Shown: in pieces, positions 25,150 to 40,560 of the stretch | Layout: the number at the start of each line of letters is the position of its first letter | Numbering within the stretch: the first letter of the stretch is position 1 | Source: Ascidia mentula | Taxonomy: Eukaryota; Chordata; Ascidiacea; Phlebobranchia; Ascidiidae | DNA: 64,000 nt | Assembly (NCBI GenBank): GCA_947561715.1 | Contig: OX387200.1 | Location: 12,092,501-12,156,500, forward strand | Reading direction: 5' to 3' | Program-made: the position numbers and the translations under genes | The notes under the pieces: model-generated | The model's database searches: none | What the model was told of the DNA's origin: nothing | The model's input: only the letters and a program-made list of their open reading frames with translations

Positions 25150-27632
25150 AGCGTTTTCCCCTGTATAATAAAGCTTGTACTGCAAAAAAATATTTTTTAT
25201 CGAAAAGTCATATACTGCAAAATAGAAAAGTGCTGAAATCGCACAGTTGCATAAGTTGTGCAACCGCAAAAGCAATACTGGAATACCAGCGTTTTCCACT
25301 GTATAACAAAGCTTGTAATGAAAAAAATTATTTTTTATCGAAAAGTCATATACTGCAAAATGGACAAGTGCTGAAATCGCATAGTTACATACGTTGTGCA
25401 ACCGCAAAAGCAATACTGGAGTATCAGCGTTTTCCACTGTATAATAAAGCTTGTACTGCAAAAAAATATTTTTCATCGAAAAGTCATATACTGCAAAATG
25501 GACAAGTGCTGAAATCGCATAGTTACATACGTTGTGCAACCGCAAAAGCAATACTGGAATATCAGCGTTGTCCACTGTATAACATGCTTGTACTGAAAAA
25601 AATTATTTTTTGTCGAAAAGTCACATAATGCAAAATGGACAAGTGCTGAAATCTCATAGTTACATACGTTGTGCAACCGCAAAAGCAATACTGGAGTATC
25701 AGCGTTTTCCACTGTATAATAAAGCTTGCACTGCAAAAAAATATTTTTCATCGAAAAGTCATATACTGCAAAATGGACAAGTGCTGAAATCGCATAGTTA
25801 CATACGTTGTGCAACCGCAAAAGCAATACTGGAGTATCAGCGTTTTCCACTGTATAATAAAGCTTGTACTGCAAAAAAATATTTTTCATCGAAAAGTCAC
25901 ATACTGCAAAATGGACAAGTGCTGAAATCGCATAGTTGTATACGTTGTGCAACCGCAAAAGCAATACTGGAGTATCAGCGTTTTCCCCTGTATAATAAAG
26001 CTTGTACTGCAAAAAAATATTTTTTGTCGAAAAGTCACATACTGCAAAATGGACAAGTGCTGAAATCTCATAGTTACATACGTTGTGCAACCGCAAAAGC
26101 AATACTGGAGTATCAGCGTTTTCCACTGTATAATAAAGCTTGCACTGCAAAAAAATATTTTTCATCGAAAAGTCATATACTGCAAAATGGACAAGTGCTG
26201 AAATCGCATAGTTACATACGTTGTGCAACCGCAAAAGCAATACTGGAGTATCAGCGTTTTCCACTGTATAATAAAGCTTGTACTGCAAAAAAATATTTTT
26301 CATCGAAAAGTCATATACTGCAAAATGGACAAGTGCTGAAATCGCATAGTTGTATACGTTGTGCAACCGCAAAAGCAATACTGGAGTATCAGCGTTTTCC
26401 CCTGTATAATAAAGCTTGTACTGCAAAAAAATATTTTTTATCGAAAAGTCATATACTGCAAAATAGAAAAGTGCTGAAATCGCACAGTTGCATAAGTTGT
26501 GCAACCGCAAAAGCAATACTGGAATACCAGCGTTTTCCACTGTATAACAAAGCTTGTAATGAAAAAAATTATTTTTTATCGAAAAGTCATATACTGCAAA
26601 ATGGACAAGTGCTGAAATCGCATAGTTACATACGTTGTGCAACCGCAAAAGCAATACTGGAGTATCAGCGTTTTCCACTGTATAATAAAGCTTGTACTGC
26701 AAAAAAATATTTTTCATCGAAAAGTCATATACTGCAAAATGGACAAGTGCTGAAATCGCATAGTTACATACGTTGTGCAACCGCAAAAGCAATACTGGAA
26801 TATCAGCGTTGTCCACTGTATAACATGCTTGTACTGAAAAAAATTATTTTTTGTCGAAAAGTCACATAATGCAAAATGGACAAGTGCTGAAATCTCATAG
26901 TTACATACGTTGTGCAACCGCAAAAGCAATACTGGAGTATCAGCGTTTTCCACTGTATAATAAAGCTTGCACTGCAAAAAAATATTTTTCATCGAAAAGT
27001 CATATACTGCAAAATGGACAAGTGCTGAAATCGCATAGTTACATACGTTGTGCAACCGCAAAAGCAATACTGGAGTATCAGCGTTTTCCACTGTATAATA
27101 AAGCTTGTACTGCAAAAAAATATTTTTCATCGAAAAGTCACATACTGCAAAATGGACAAGTGCTGAAATCGCATAGTTGTATACGTTGTGCAACCGCAAA
27201 AGCAATACTGGAGTATCAGCGTTTTCCCCTGTATAATAAAGCTTGTACTGCAAAAAAATATTTTTTGTCGAAAAGTCACATACTGCAAAATGGACAAGTG
27301 CTGAAATCTCATAGTTACATACGTTGTGCAACCGCAAAAGCAATACTGGAGTATCAGCGTTTTCCACTGTATAATAAAGCTTGCACTGCAAAAAAATATT
27401 TTTCATCGAAAAGTCATATACTGCAAAATGGACAAGTGCTGAAATCGCATAGTTACATACGTTGTGCAACCGCAAAAGCAATACTGGAGTATCAGCGTTT
27501 TCCACTGTATAATAAAGCTTGTACTGCAAAAAAATATTTTTCATCGAAAAGTCATATACTGCAAAATGGACAAGTGCTGAAATCGCATAGTTGTATACGT
27601 TGTGCAACCGCAAAAGCAATACTGGAGTATCA
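25150..27632. repeat. 9-monomer tandem duplication (2 x 1241 bp)
   Basis: Two copies of a nine-monomer block lie in tandem with a 1241-bp shift (9 x 138 - 1). Both hold a 137-bp monomer with the private sequence AACATGCTTG (25581 and 26822), which removes the HindIII site, and the private CACATAATGC shortly after it. The CACATAATGC change alone recurs near 29894, in a monomer with a normal AACAAAGCTTG, so that change is the older of the two. The ends are estimated from where subtype order stops matching. Confidence 0.85.
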
Positions 27633-30600
27633 GCGTTTTCCCCTGTATAATAAAGCTTGTACTGCAAAAAAATATTTTTCATCGAAAAGTCATATACTGC
27701 AAAATGGACAAGTGCTGAAATCGCATAGTTGTATACGTTGTGCAACCGCAAAAGCAATACTGGAGTATCAGCCTTTTCCCCTGTATAATAAAGCTTGTAC
27801 TGCAAAAAAATATTTTTTATCGAAAAGTCATATACTGCAAAATAGACAAGTGCTGAAATCGCACAGTTGCATACGTTGTGCAACCGCAAAAGCAATACTG
27901 GAATACCAGCGTTTTCCACTGTATAATAAAGCTTATACTGAAAAAAATTATTTTTTATCGAAAAGTCATATACTGCAAAATGGACAAGTACTGAAATCTC
28001 ATAGTTTCATACGTTGTGCAACCGCAAAAGCAATACTGGAGTACCAGCGTTTTCCACTGTATAATAAAGCTTGTACTGAAAAAAATATTTTTCATCGAAA
28101 AGTCATATACTGCAAAATGGACAAGTGCTGAAATCGCATAGTTACATACATTGAGCAACCGCAAAAGCAATACTGGAGTATCAGCGTTTTCCACTGTATA
28201 ATAAAGCTTGTACTGAAAAAAATTATTTTTTGTCGAAAAGTCATATACTGCAAAACGGACAAGTACTGTAATCTCATAGTTTCATGCGTTGTGCAACCGC
28301 AAAAGCAATACTGGAGTATCAGCGTTTTCCACTGTATAATAAAGCTTGTACTGCAAAAAAATATTTTTCATCGAAAAGTCATATACTGCAAAATGGACAA
28401 GTGCTGAAATCGCATAGTTACATACGTTGTGCAACCGCAAAAGCAATACTGGAATATCAGATTTGTCCACTGTATAATAAAGCTTGTACTGCAAAAAAAT
28501 ATTTTTCATCGAAAAGTCATACACTGCAAAATGGACAAGTGCTGAAATCGCATAGTTACATAGGTTGTGCAACCGCAAAAGCAATACTGGAGTACCAGCG
28601 TTTTCCACTGTATAATAAAGCTTGTAATGAAAAAAATTATTTTTTATCGAAAAGTCATATACTGCAAAATGGACAAGTGCTGAAATCTCATAGTTACATA
28701 CGTTGTGCAACTGCAAAAGCAATACTGGAGTATCAGCGTTTTCCACTGTATAATAAAGCTTGTACTGCAAAAAAATATTTTTTATCGAAAAGTCATATAC
28801 TGCAAAATGGACAAGTGCTGAAATCGCATAGTTACATACGTTGTGCAACCGCAAAAGCAATACTGGAGTATCAGCGTTTTCCCCTGTATAATAAAGCTTG
28901 TACTGCAAAAAAATATTTTTTATCGAAAGGTCATATACTGCAAAATAGAAAAGTGCTGAAATCGCACAATTGCATAAGTTGTGCAACCGCAAAAGCAATA
29001 CTGGAATACCAGCGTTTTCCACTGTATAACAAAGCTTGTACAGAAAAAAATTATTTTTTATCGAAAAGTCATATACAGCAAAATGGACAAGTGCTGAAAT
29101 CTCATAGTTACATACGTTGTGCAACCGCAAAAGCAATACTGGAATATCAGCGTTTTCCACTGTATAATAAAGCTTGTACTGAAAAAAATTATTTTTTATC
29201 GAAAAGTCATATACTGCAAAATGCACAAGTGCTGAAATCGCACAGTTACATACGTTGTGCAACCGCAAAAGCAATACTGGAGTATCAGCGTTTTCCACTG
29301 TATAATAAAGCTTGCAGTGCAAAAAAATATTTTTCATCGAAAAGTCATATACTGCAAAATGGACAAGTGCTGAAATCGCATAGTTACATACGTTGTGCAA
29401 CCGCAAAAGCAATACTGGAGTATCAGCGTTTTCCCCTGTATAATAAAGCTTGTACTGCAAAAAAATATTTTTTATCGAAAAGTCATATACTGCAAAATAG
29501 AAAAGTGCTGAAATCGCACAGTTGCATAAGTTGTGCAACCGCAAAAGCAATACTGGAATACCAGCGTTTTCCACTGTATAACAAAGCTTGTAATGAAAAA
29601 AATTATTTTTTATCGAAAAGTCATATACTGCAAAATGGACAAGTGCTGAAATCGCATAGTTACATACGTTGTGCAACCGCAAAAGCAATACTGGAGTATC
29701 AGCGTTTTCCACTGTATAATAAAGCTTGTACTGCAAAAAAATATTTTTCATCGAAAAGTCATATACTGCAAAATGGACAAGTGCTGAAATCGCATAGTTA
29801 CATACGTTGTGCAACCGCAAAAGCAATACTGGAATATCAGCGTTGTCCACTGTATAACAAAGCTTGTACTGAAAAAAATTATTTTTTGTCGAAAAGTCAC
29901 ATAATGCAAAATGGACAAGTGCTGAAATCTCATAGTTACATACGTTGTGCAACCGCAAAAGCAATACTGGAGTATCAGCGTTTTCCACTGTATAATAAAG
30001 CTTGCACTGCAAAAAAATATTTTTCATCGAAAAGTCATATACTGCAAAATGGACAAGTGCTGAAATCGCATAGTTACATACGTTGTGCAACCGCAAAAGC
30101 AATACTGGAGTATCAGCGTTTTCCACTGTATAATAAAGCTTGTACTGCAAAAAAATATTTTTCATCGAAAAGTCACATACTGCAAAATGGACAATTGCTG
30201 AAATCGCATAGTTGTATAAGTTGTGCAACCGCAAAAGCAATACTGGAGTATCAGCGTTTTCCCCTGTATAATAAAGCTTGTACTGCAAAAAAATATTTTT
30301 TGTCGAAAAGTCACATACTGCAAAATGGACAAGTGCTGAAATCTCATAGTTACATACGTTGTGCAACCGCAAAAGCAATACTGGAGTATCAGCGTTTTCC
30401 ACTGTATAATAAAGCTTGCACTGCAAAAAAATATTTTTCATCGAAAAGTCATATACTGCAAAATGGACAAGTGCTGAAATCGCATAGTTACATACGTTGT
30501 GCAACCGCAAAAGCAATACTGGAGTATCAGCGTTTTCCACTGTATAATAAAGCTTGTACTGCAAAAAAATATTTTTCATCGAAAAGTCATATACTGCAAA

Positions 30601-33600
30601 ATGGACAAGTGCTGAAATCGCATAGTTGTATACGTTGTGCAACCGCAAAAGCAATACTGGAGTATCAGCGTTTTCCCCTGTATAATAAAGCTTGTACTGC
30701 AAAAAAATATTTTTCATCGAAAAGTCATATACTGCAAAATGGACAAGTGCTGAAATCGCATAGTTGTATACGTTGTGCAACCGCAAAAGCAATACTGGAG
30801 TATCAGCCTTTTCCCCTGTATAATAAAGCTTGTACTGCAAAAAAATATTTTTTATCGAAAAGTCATATACTGCAAAATAGACAAGTGCTGAAATCGCACA
30901 GTTGCATACGTTGTGCCACCGCAAAAGCAATACTGGAATACCAGCGTTTTCCACTGTATAATAAAGCTTATACTGAAAAAAATTATTTTTTATCGAAAAG
31001 TCATATACTGCAAAATGGACAAGTACTGAAATCTCATAGTTTCATACGTTGTGCAACCGCAAAAGCAATACTGGAGTACCAGCGTTTTCCACTGTATAAT
31101 AAAGCTTGTACTGAAAAAAATATTTTTCATCGAAAAGTCATATACTGCAAAATGGACAAGTGCTGAAATCGCATAGTTACATACATTGTGCAACCGCAAA
31201 AGCAATACTGGAGTATCAGCGTTTTCCACTGTATAATAAAGCTTGTACTGAAAAAAATTATTTTTTGTCGAAAAGTCATATACTGCAAAACGGACAAGTA
31301 CTGTAATCTCATAGTTTCATGCGTTGTGCAACCGCAAAAGCAATACTGGAGTATCAGCGTTTTCCACTGTATAATAAAGCTTGTACTGCAAAAAAATATT
31401 TTTCATCGAAAAGTCATATACTGCAAAATGGACAAGTGCTGAAATCGCATAGTTACATACGTTGTGCAACCGCAAAAGCAATACTGGAATATCAGCGTTG
31501 TCCACTGTATAATAAAGCTTGTACTGCAAAAAAATATTTTTCATCGAAAAGTCATACACTGCAAAATGGACAAGTGCTGAAATCGCATAGTTACATACGT
31601 TGTGCAACCGCAAAAGCAATACTGGAGTACCAGCGTTTTCCACTGTATAATAAAGCTTGTAATGAAAAAAATTATTTTTTATCGAAAAGTCATATACTGC
31701 AAAATGGACAAGTGCTGAAATCTCATAGTTACATACGTTGTGCAACTGCAAAAGCAATACTGGAGTATCAGCGTTTTCCACTGTATAATAAAGCTTGTAC
31801 TGCAAAAAAATATTTTTTATCGAAAAGTCATATACTGCAAAATGGACAAGTGCTGAAATCGCATAGTTACATACGTTGTGCAACCGCAAAAGCAATACTG
31901 GAGTATCAGCGTTTTCCCCTGTATAATAAAGCTTGTACTGCAAAAAAATATTTTTTATCGAAAAGTCATATACTGCAAAATAGAAAAGTGCTGAAATCGC
32001 ACAATTGCATAAGTTGTGCAACCGCAAAAGCAATACTGGAATACCAGCGTTTTCCACTGTATAACAAAGCTTGTACAGAAAAAAATTATTTTTTATCGAA
32101 AAGTCATATACAGCAAAATGGACAAGTGCTGAAATCTCATAGTTACATACGTTGTGCAACCGCAAAAGCAATACTGGAATATCAGCGTTTTCCACTGTAT
32201 AATAAAGCTTGTACTGAAAAAAATTATTTTTTATCGAAAAGTCATATACTGCAAAATGCACAAGTGCTGAAATCGCACAGTTACATACGTTGTGCAACCG
32301 CAAAAGCAATACTGGAGTATCAGCGTTTTCCACTGTATAATAAAGCTTGCAGTGCAAAAAAATATTTTTCATCGAAAAGTCATATACTGCAAAATGGACA
32401 AGTGCTGAAATCGCATAGTTACATACGTTGTGCAACCGCAAAAGCAATATTGGAGTATCAGCGTTTTCCACTGTATAATAAAGCTTGTACTGCAAAAAAA
32501 TATTTTTCATCGAAAAGTCATATACTGCAAAATGGACAAGTGCTGAAATCGCATAGTTACATACGTTGTGCAACCGCAAAAGCAATACTGGAGTATCAGC
32601 GTTTTCCACTGTATAATAAAGCTTGTACTGCAAAAAAATATTTTTCATCGAAAAGTCATATACTGCAAATTGGAAAAGTGCTGAAATCGCACAGTTGCAT
32701 ACGTTGTGCAACCGCAAAAGCAATACTGGAATACCAGCGTTTTCCACTGTATAACAAAGCTTATACTGAAAAAAATTATTTTTTATCGAAAAGTCATATA
32801 CTGCAAAATGGACAAGTACTGAAATCTCATAGTTACATACGTTGTGCAACCGCAAAAGCAATACTGGAGTACCAGCGTTTTCCACTGTATAATAAAGCTT
32901 GTACTGAAAAAAATTATTTTTTATCGAAAAGTCATATACTGCAAAATGGACAAGTGCTGAAATCTCATAGTTACATACGTTGTGCAACCGCAAAAGCAAT
33001 ACTGGAGTATCAGCGTTTTCCACTGTATAATAAAGCTTGTACTGCAAAAAAATATTTTTCATCGAAAAGTCATATACTGCAAAATGGACAAGTGCTGACA
33101 TCGCATAGTTACATACGTTGTGCAACCGCAAAAGCAATACTGGAGTATCAGCGTTTTCCACTGTATAATAAAGCTTGTACTGCAAAAAAATATTTTTCAT
33201 CGAAAAGTCATATACTGCAAAATGGACAAGTGCTGAAATCTCATAGTTACATACGTTGTGCAACCGCAAAAGCAATACTGGAGTACCAGCGTTTTCCACT
33301 GTATAATAAAGCTTGTACTGAAAAAAATTATTTTTTATCGAAAAGTCATATACTGCAAAATGGACAAGTGCTGAAATCGCATAGTTACATACGTTGTGCA
33401 ACCGCAAAAGCAATACTGGAATATCAGCGTTGTCCACTGTATAACAAAGCTTGTACTGAAAAAAATTATTTTTTGTCGAAAAGTCGTATACTGCATAATG
33501 GACAAGTGCTGAAATCTCATAGTTACATACGTTGTGCAACCGCAAAAGCAATACTGGAGTATCAGCGTTTTCCACTGTACAATAAAGCTTGTACTGCAAA

Positions 33601-36600
33601 AAAATATTTTTCATCGAAAAGTCATATACTGCAAAATGGACAAGTGCTGAAATCGCATAGTTGCATACGTTGTGCAACCGCAAAAGCAATACTGGAGTAC
33701 CAGCGTTTTCCACTGTATAATAAAGCTTGTACTGAAAAAAATATTTTTCATCGAAAAGTCATATACTGCAAAATGGACAAGTGCTGAAATCGCATAGTTA
33801 CGTACGTTGTACAACCGCAAAAGCAATACTGGAGTATCAGCGTTTTCCACTGTATAATAAAGCTTGTACTGCAAAAAAATATTTTTCATCGAAAAGTCAT
33901 ATACTGCAAAATGGACAAGTGCTGAAATCGCATAGTTACATACGTTGTGCAACCGCAAAAGCAATACTGGAGTATCAGCGTTTTCCACTGTATAATAAAG
34001 CTTGTACTGCAAAAAAATATTTTTCATCGAAAAGTCATATACTGCAAATTGGAAAAGTGCTGAAATCGCACAGTTGCATACGTTGTGGAACCGCAAAAGC
34101 AATACTGGAATACCAGCGTTTTCCACTGTATAACAAAGCTTGTACTGAAAAAAATTATTTTTTATCGAAAAGTCATATACTGCAAAATGGACAAGTACTG
34201 AAATCTCATAGATACATACGTTGTGCAACCGCAAAAGCAATACTGGAGTACCAGCGTTTTCCACTGTATAATAAAGCTTGTACTGAAAAAAATTATTTTT
34301 TATCGAAAAGTCATATACTGCAAAATGGACAAGTGCTGAAATCTCATAGTTACATACGTTGTGCAACCGCAAAAGCAATACTGGAGTATCAGCGTTTTCC
34401 ACTGTATAATAAAGCTTGTACTGCAAAAAAATATTTTTCATCGAAAAGTCATATACTGCAAAATGGACAAGTGCTGAAATCGCATAGTTACATACGTTGT
34501 GCAACCGCAAAAGCAATACTGGAGTATCAGCGTTTTCCACTGTATAATAAAGCTTGTACTGCAAAAAAATTTTTTCATCGAAAAGTCATATACTGCAAAA
34601 TGGACAAGTGCTGAAATCTCATAGTTACATACGTTGTGCAACCGCAAAAGCAATACTGGAGTACCAGCGTTTTCCACTGTATAATAAAGCTTGTACTGAA
34701 AAAAATTATTTTTTATCGAAAAGTCATATACTGCAAAATGGACAAGTGCTGAAATCGCCCAGTTACATACGTTGTGCAACCGCAAAAGCAATACTGGAGT
34801 ACCAGCGTTTTCCACTGTATAATAAAGCTTGTACTGCAAAAAAATATTTTTTTTATCGAAAAGTCATATACTGCAAAATAGACAAGTGCTGAAATCGCAC
34901 AGTTGCATACGTTGAGCAACCGCAAAAGCAATACTGGAATACCAGCGTTTTCCACTGTATAACAAAGCTTGTACTGAAAAAAATTATTTTTTATCGAAAA
35001 GTCGTATACTGCAAAATGGACAAGTACTGAAATCTCATAATTTCATACGTTGTGCAACCGCAAAAGCAATACTGGAGTACCAGCGTTTTCCACTGCATAA
35101 TAAAGCTTGTACTGAAAAAAATATTTTTCATCGAAAAGTCATATACTGCAAAATGGACAAGTGCTGAAATCGCATAGTTACGTACGTTGTGCAACCGCAA
35201 AAGCAATACTGGAATATCAGCGTTGTCCACTGTATAACAAAGCTTGTACTGAAAAAAATTATTTTTTGTCGAAAAGTCACATACTGCAAAATGGACAAGT
35301 GCTGAAATCTCATAGTTACATACGTTGTGCAACCGCAAAAGCAATACTGGAATACCAGCGTTTTCCACTGTATAATAAAGCTTATACTGAAAAAAATTAT
35401 TTTTTATCGAAAAGTCATATACTGCAAAATGGACAAGTACTGAAATCTCATAGTTTCATACGTTGTGCAACCGCAAAAGCAATACTGGAGTACCAGCGTT
35501 TTCCACTGTATAACAAAGCTTGTACTGAAAAAAATTATTTTTTGTCGAAAAGTCACATACTGCAAAATGGACAAGTGCTGAAATCTCATAGTTACATACG
35601 TTGTGCAACCGCAAAAGCAATACTGGAGTATCAGCGTTTTCCACTGTATAATAAAGCTTGCACTGCAAAAAAATATTTTTCATCGAAAAGTCATATACTG
35701 CAAAATGGACAAGTGCTGAAATCGCATAGTTACATACGTTGTGCAACCGCAAAAGCAATACTGGAGTATCAGCGTTTTCCACTGTATAATAAAGCTTGTA
35801 CTGCAAAAAAATATTTTTCATCGAAAAGTCATATACTGCAAAATGGACAAGTGCTGAAATCGCATAGTTGTATACGTTGTGCAACCGCAAAAGCAATACT
35901 GGAGTATCAGCGATTTCCCCTGTATAATAAAGCTTGTACTGCAAAAAAATATTTTTCATCGAAAAGTCATATACTGCAAAATGGACAAGTGCTGAAATCG
36001 CATAGTTGTATACGTTGTGCAACCGCAAAAGCAATACTGGAGTATCAGCCTTTTCCCCTGTATAATAAAGCTTGTACTGCAAAAAAATATTTTTTATCGA
36101 AAAGTCATATACTGCAAAATAGACAAGTGCTGAAATCGCACAGTTGCATACGTTGTGCAACCGCAAAAGCAATACTGGAATACCAGCGTTTTCCACTGTA
36201 TAATAAAGCTTATACTGAAAAAAATTATTTTTTATCGAAAAGTCATATACTGCAAAATGGACAAGTACTGAAATCTCATAGTTTCATACGTTGTGCAACC
36301 GCAAAAGCAATACTGGAGTACCAGCGTTTTCCACTGTATAATAAAGCTTGTACTGAAAAAAATATTTTTCATCGAAAAGTCATATACTGCAAAATGGACA
36401 AGTGCTGAAATCGCATAGTTACATACATTGTGCAACCGCAAAAGCAATACTGGAGTATCAGCGTTTTCCACTGTATAATAAAGCTTGTACTGAAAAAAAT
36501 TATTTTTTGTCGAAAAGTCATATACTGCAAAACGGACAAGTACTGTAATCTCATAGTTTCATGCGTTGTGCAACCGCAAAAGCAATACTGGAGTATCAGC

Positions 36601-39289
36601 GTTTTCCACTGTATAATAAAGCTTGTACTGCAAAAAAATATTTTTCATCGAAAAGTCATATACTGCAAAATGGACAAGTGCTGAAATCGCATAGTTACAT
36701 ACGTTGTGCAACCGCAAAAGCAATACTGGAATATCAGCGTTGTCCACTGTATAATAAAGCTTGTACTGCAAAAAAATATTTTTCATCGAAAAGTCATACA
36801 CTGCAAAATGGACAAGTGCTGAAATCGCATAGTTACATACGTTGTGCAACCGCAAAAGCAATACTGGAGTACCAGCGTTTTCCACTGTATAATAAAGCTT
36901 GTAATGAAAAAAATTATTTTTTATCGAAAAGTCATATACTGCAAAATGGACAAGTGCTGAAATCTCATAGTTACATACGTTGTGCAACTGCAAAAGCAAT
37001 ACTGGAGTATCAGCGTTTTCCACTGTATAATAAAGCTTGTACTGCAAAAAAATATTTTTTATCGAAAAGTCATATACTGCAAAATGGACAAGTGCTGAAA
37101 TAGCATAGTTACATACGTTGTGCAACCGCAAAAGCAATACTGGAGTATCAGCGTTTTCCACTGTATAATAAAGCTTGTACTGCAAAAAAATATTTTTTAT
37201 CGAAAAGTCATATACTGCAAAATAGAAAAGTGCTGAAATCGCACAATTGCATAAGTTGTGCAACCGCAAAAGCAATACTGGAATACCAGCGTTTTCCACT
37301 GTATAACAAAGCTTGTACAGAAAAAAATTATTTTTTATCGAAAAGTCATATACAGCAAAATGGACAAGTGCTGAAATCTCATAGTTACATACGTTGTGCA
37401 ACCGCAAAAGCAATACTGGAATATCAGCGTTTTCCACTGTATAATAAAGCTTGTACTGAAAAAAATTATTTTTTATCGAAAAGTCATATACTGCAAAATG
37501 CACAAGTGCTGAAATCGCACAGTTACATACGTTGTGCAACCGCAAAAGCAATACTGGAGTATCAGCGTTTTCCACTGTATAATAAAGCTTGCAGTGCAAA
37601 AAAATATTTTTCATCGAAAAGTCATATACTGCAAAATGGACAAGTGCTGAAATCGCATAGTTACATACGTTGTGCAACCGCAAAAGCAATATTGGAGTAT
37701 CAGCGTTTTCCACTGTATAATAAAGCTTGTACTGCAAAAAAATATTTTTCATCGAAAAGTCATATACTGCAAAATGGACAAGTGCTGAAATCGCATAGTT
37801 ACATACGTTGTGCAACCGCAAAAGCAATACTGGAGTATCAGCGTTTTCCACTGTATAATAAAGCTTGTACTGCAAAAAAATATTTTTCATCGAAAAGTCA
37901 TATACTGCAAAATGGACAAGTGCTGAAATCGCATAGTTATATACGTTGTGCAACCGCAAAAGCAATATTGGAGTATCAGCGTTTTCCACTGTATAATAAA
38001 GCTTGTACTGCAAAAAAATATTTTTCATCGAAAAGTCATATACTGCAAAATGGACAAGTGCTGAAATCGCATAGTTAAATACGTTGAGCAACCGCAAAAG
38101 CAATACTGGAGTATCAGCGTTTTCCACTGTATAATAAAGCTTGTACTGCAAAAAAATATTTTTCATTGAAAAGTCATATACTGCAAAATGGACAAGTGCT
38201 GAAATCGCATAGTTACATACGTTGTGCAACCGCAAAAGCAATACTGGAGTATCAGCGTTTTCCACTGTATAATAAAGCTTGTACTGCAAAAAAATATTTT
38301 TCATCGAAAAGTCATATACTGCAAAATGGACAAGTGCTGAAATCGCATAGTTGCATACGTTGTGCAACCGCAAAAGCAATACTGGAGTATCAGCGTTTTC
38401 TACTGTATAATAAAGCTTGTACTGCAAAAAAATATTTTTTTTATCGAAAAGTCATATACTGCAAAATAGACAAGTGCTGAAATCGCACAGTTGCATACGT
38501 TGAGCAACCGCAAAAGCAATACTGGAATACCAGCGTTTTCCACTGTATAACAAAGCTTGTACTGAAAAAAATTATTTTTTATCGAAAAGTCGTATACTGC
38601 AAAATGGACAAGTACTGAAATCTCATAGTTTCATACGTTGTGCAACCGCAAAAGCAATACTGGAGTACCAGCGTTTTCCACTGTATAATAAAGCTTGTAC
38701 TGAAAAAAATATTTTTCATCGAAAAGTCATATACTGCAAAATGGACAAGTGCTGAAATCGCATAGTTACGTACGTTGTGCAACCGCAAAAGCAATACTGG
38801 AGTATCAGCGTTTTCCACTGTATAATAAAGCTTGTACTGAAAAAAATTATTTTTTATCGAAAAGTCATATACTGCAAAACGGACAAGTACTGAAATCTCA
38901 TAGTTTCATACGTTGTGCAACCGCAAAAGCAATACTGGAGTATCAGCGTTTTCCACTGTATAATAAAGCTTGTACTGCAAAAAAATATTTTTCATCGAAA
39001 AGTCATATACTGCAAAATGGACAAGTGCTGAAATCGCATAGTTACATACGTTGTGCAACCGCAAAAGCAATACTGGAGTATCAGCGTTTTCCACTGTATA
39101 ATAAAGCTTGTACTGAAAAAAAAATTTTTCATCGAAAAGTCATATACTGCAAATTGGAAAATTGCTGAAATCGCACAGTTGCATACGTTGTGCAACCGCA
39201 AAAGCAATACTGGAATACCAGCGTTTTCCACTGTATAACAAAGCTTGTACTGAAAAAAATTATTTTTTATCGAAAAGTCATATACTGCA

Positions 39290-40560
39290 AAATGGACAAG
39301 TACTGAAATCTCATAGTTACATACGTTGTGCAACCGCAAAAGCAATACTGGAGTACCAGCGTTTTCCACTGTATAATAAAGCTTGTACTGAAAAAAATTA
39401 TTTTTTATCGAAAAGTCATATACTGCAAAATGGACAAGTGCTGAAATCTCATAGTTACATACGTTGTGCAACCGCAAAAGCAATACTGGAGTATCAGCGT
39501 TTTCCACTGTATAATAAAGCTTGTACTGCAAAAAAATATTTTTCATCGAAAAGTCATATACTGCAAAATGGACAAGTGCTGAAATCGCATAGTTATATAC
39601 GTTGTGCAACCGCAAAAGAAATATTGGAGTATCAGCGTTTTCCACTGTATAATAAAGCTTGTACTGCAAAAAAATATTTTTCATCGAAAAGTCATATACT
39701 GCAAAATGGACAAGTGCTGAAATCGCATAGTTAAATACGTTGTGCAACCGCAAAAGCAATACTGGAGTATCAGCGTTTTCCACTGTATAATAAAGCTTGT
39801 ACTGCAAAAAAATATTTTTCATCGAAAAGTCATATACTGCAAAATGGACAAGTGCTGAAATCGCATAGTTACATACGTTGTGCAACCGCAAAAGCAATAC
39901 TGGAGTATCAGCGTTTTCCACTGTATAATAAAGCTTGTACTGCAAAAAAATATTTTTCATCGAAAAGTCATATACTGCAAAATGGACAAGTGCTGAAATC
40001 TCATAGTTACATACGTTGTGCAACCGCAAAAGCAATACTGGAGTACCAGCGTTTTCCACTGTATAATAAAGCTTGTACTGAAAAAAATTATTTTTTATCG
40101 AAAAGTCATATACTGCAAAATGGACAAGTGCTGAAATCTCATAGTTACATACGTTGTGCAACCGCAAAAGCAATACTGGAGTACCAGCGTTTTCCACTGT
40201 ATAATAAAGCTTGTACTGAAAAAAATTATTTTTTATCGAAAAGTCATATACTGCAAAATGGACAAGTGCTGAAATCTCATAGTTACATACGTTGTGCAAC
40301 CGCAAAAGCAATACTGGAGTATCAGCGTTTTCCACTGTATAATAAAGCTTGTACTGCAAAAAAATATTTTTCATCGAAAAGTCATATACTGCAAAATGGA
40401 CAAGTGCTGAAATCGCATAGTTATATACGTTGTGCAACCGCAAAAGAAATATTGGAGTATCAGCGTTTTCCACTGTATAATAAAGCTTGTACTGCAAAAA
40501 AATATTTTTCATCGAAAAGTCATATACTGCAAAATGGACAAGTGCTGAAATCGCATAGTT
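39290..40560. repeat. 6-monomer tandem duplication (828-bp shift, about 1.5 copies)
   Basis: The rare variant CGCAAAAGAAATATTGG occurs at 39611 and 40439, exactly 828 bp (6 x 138) apart, with the same preceding order of monomers (two type B, then type A). After the first copy comes a monomer with the AGTTAAATACG variant; after the second comes AGTTACATACG, so the match ends there. Confidence 0.8.
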
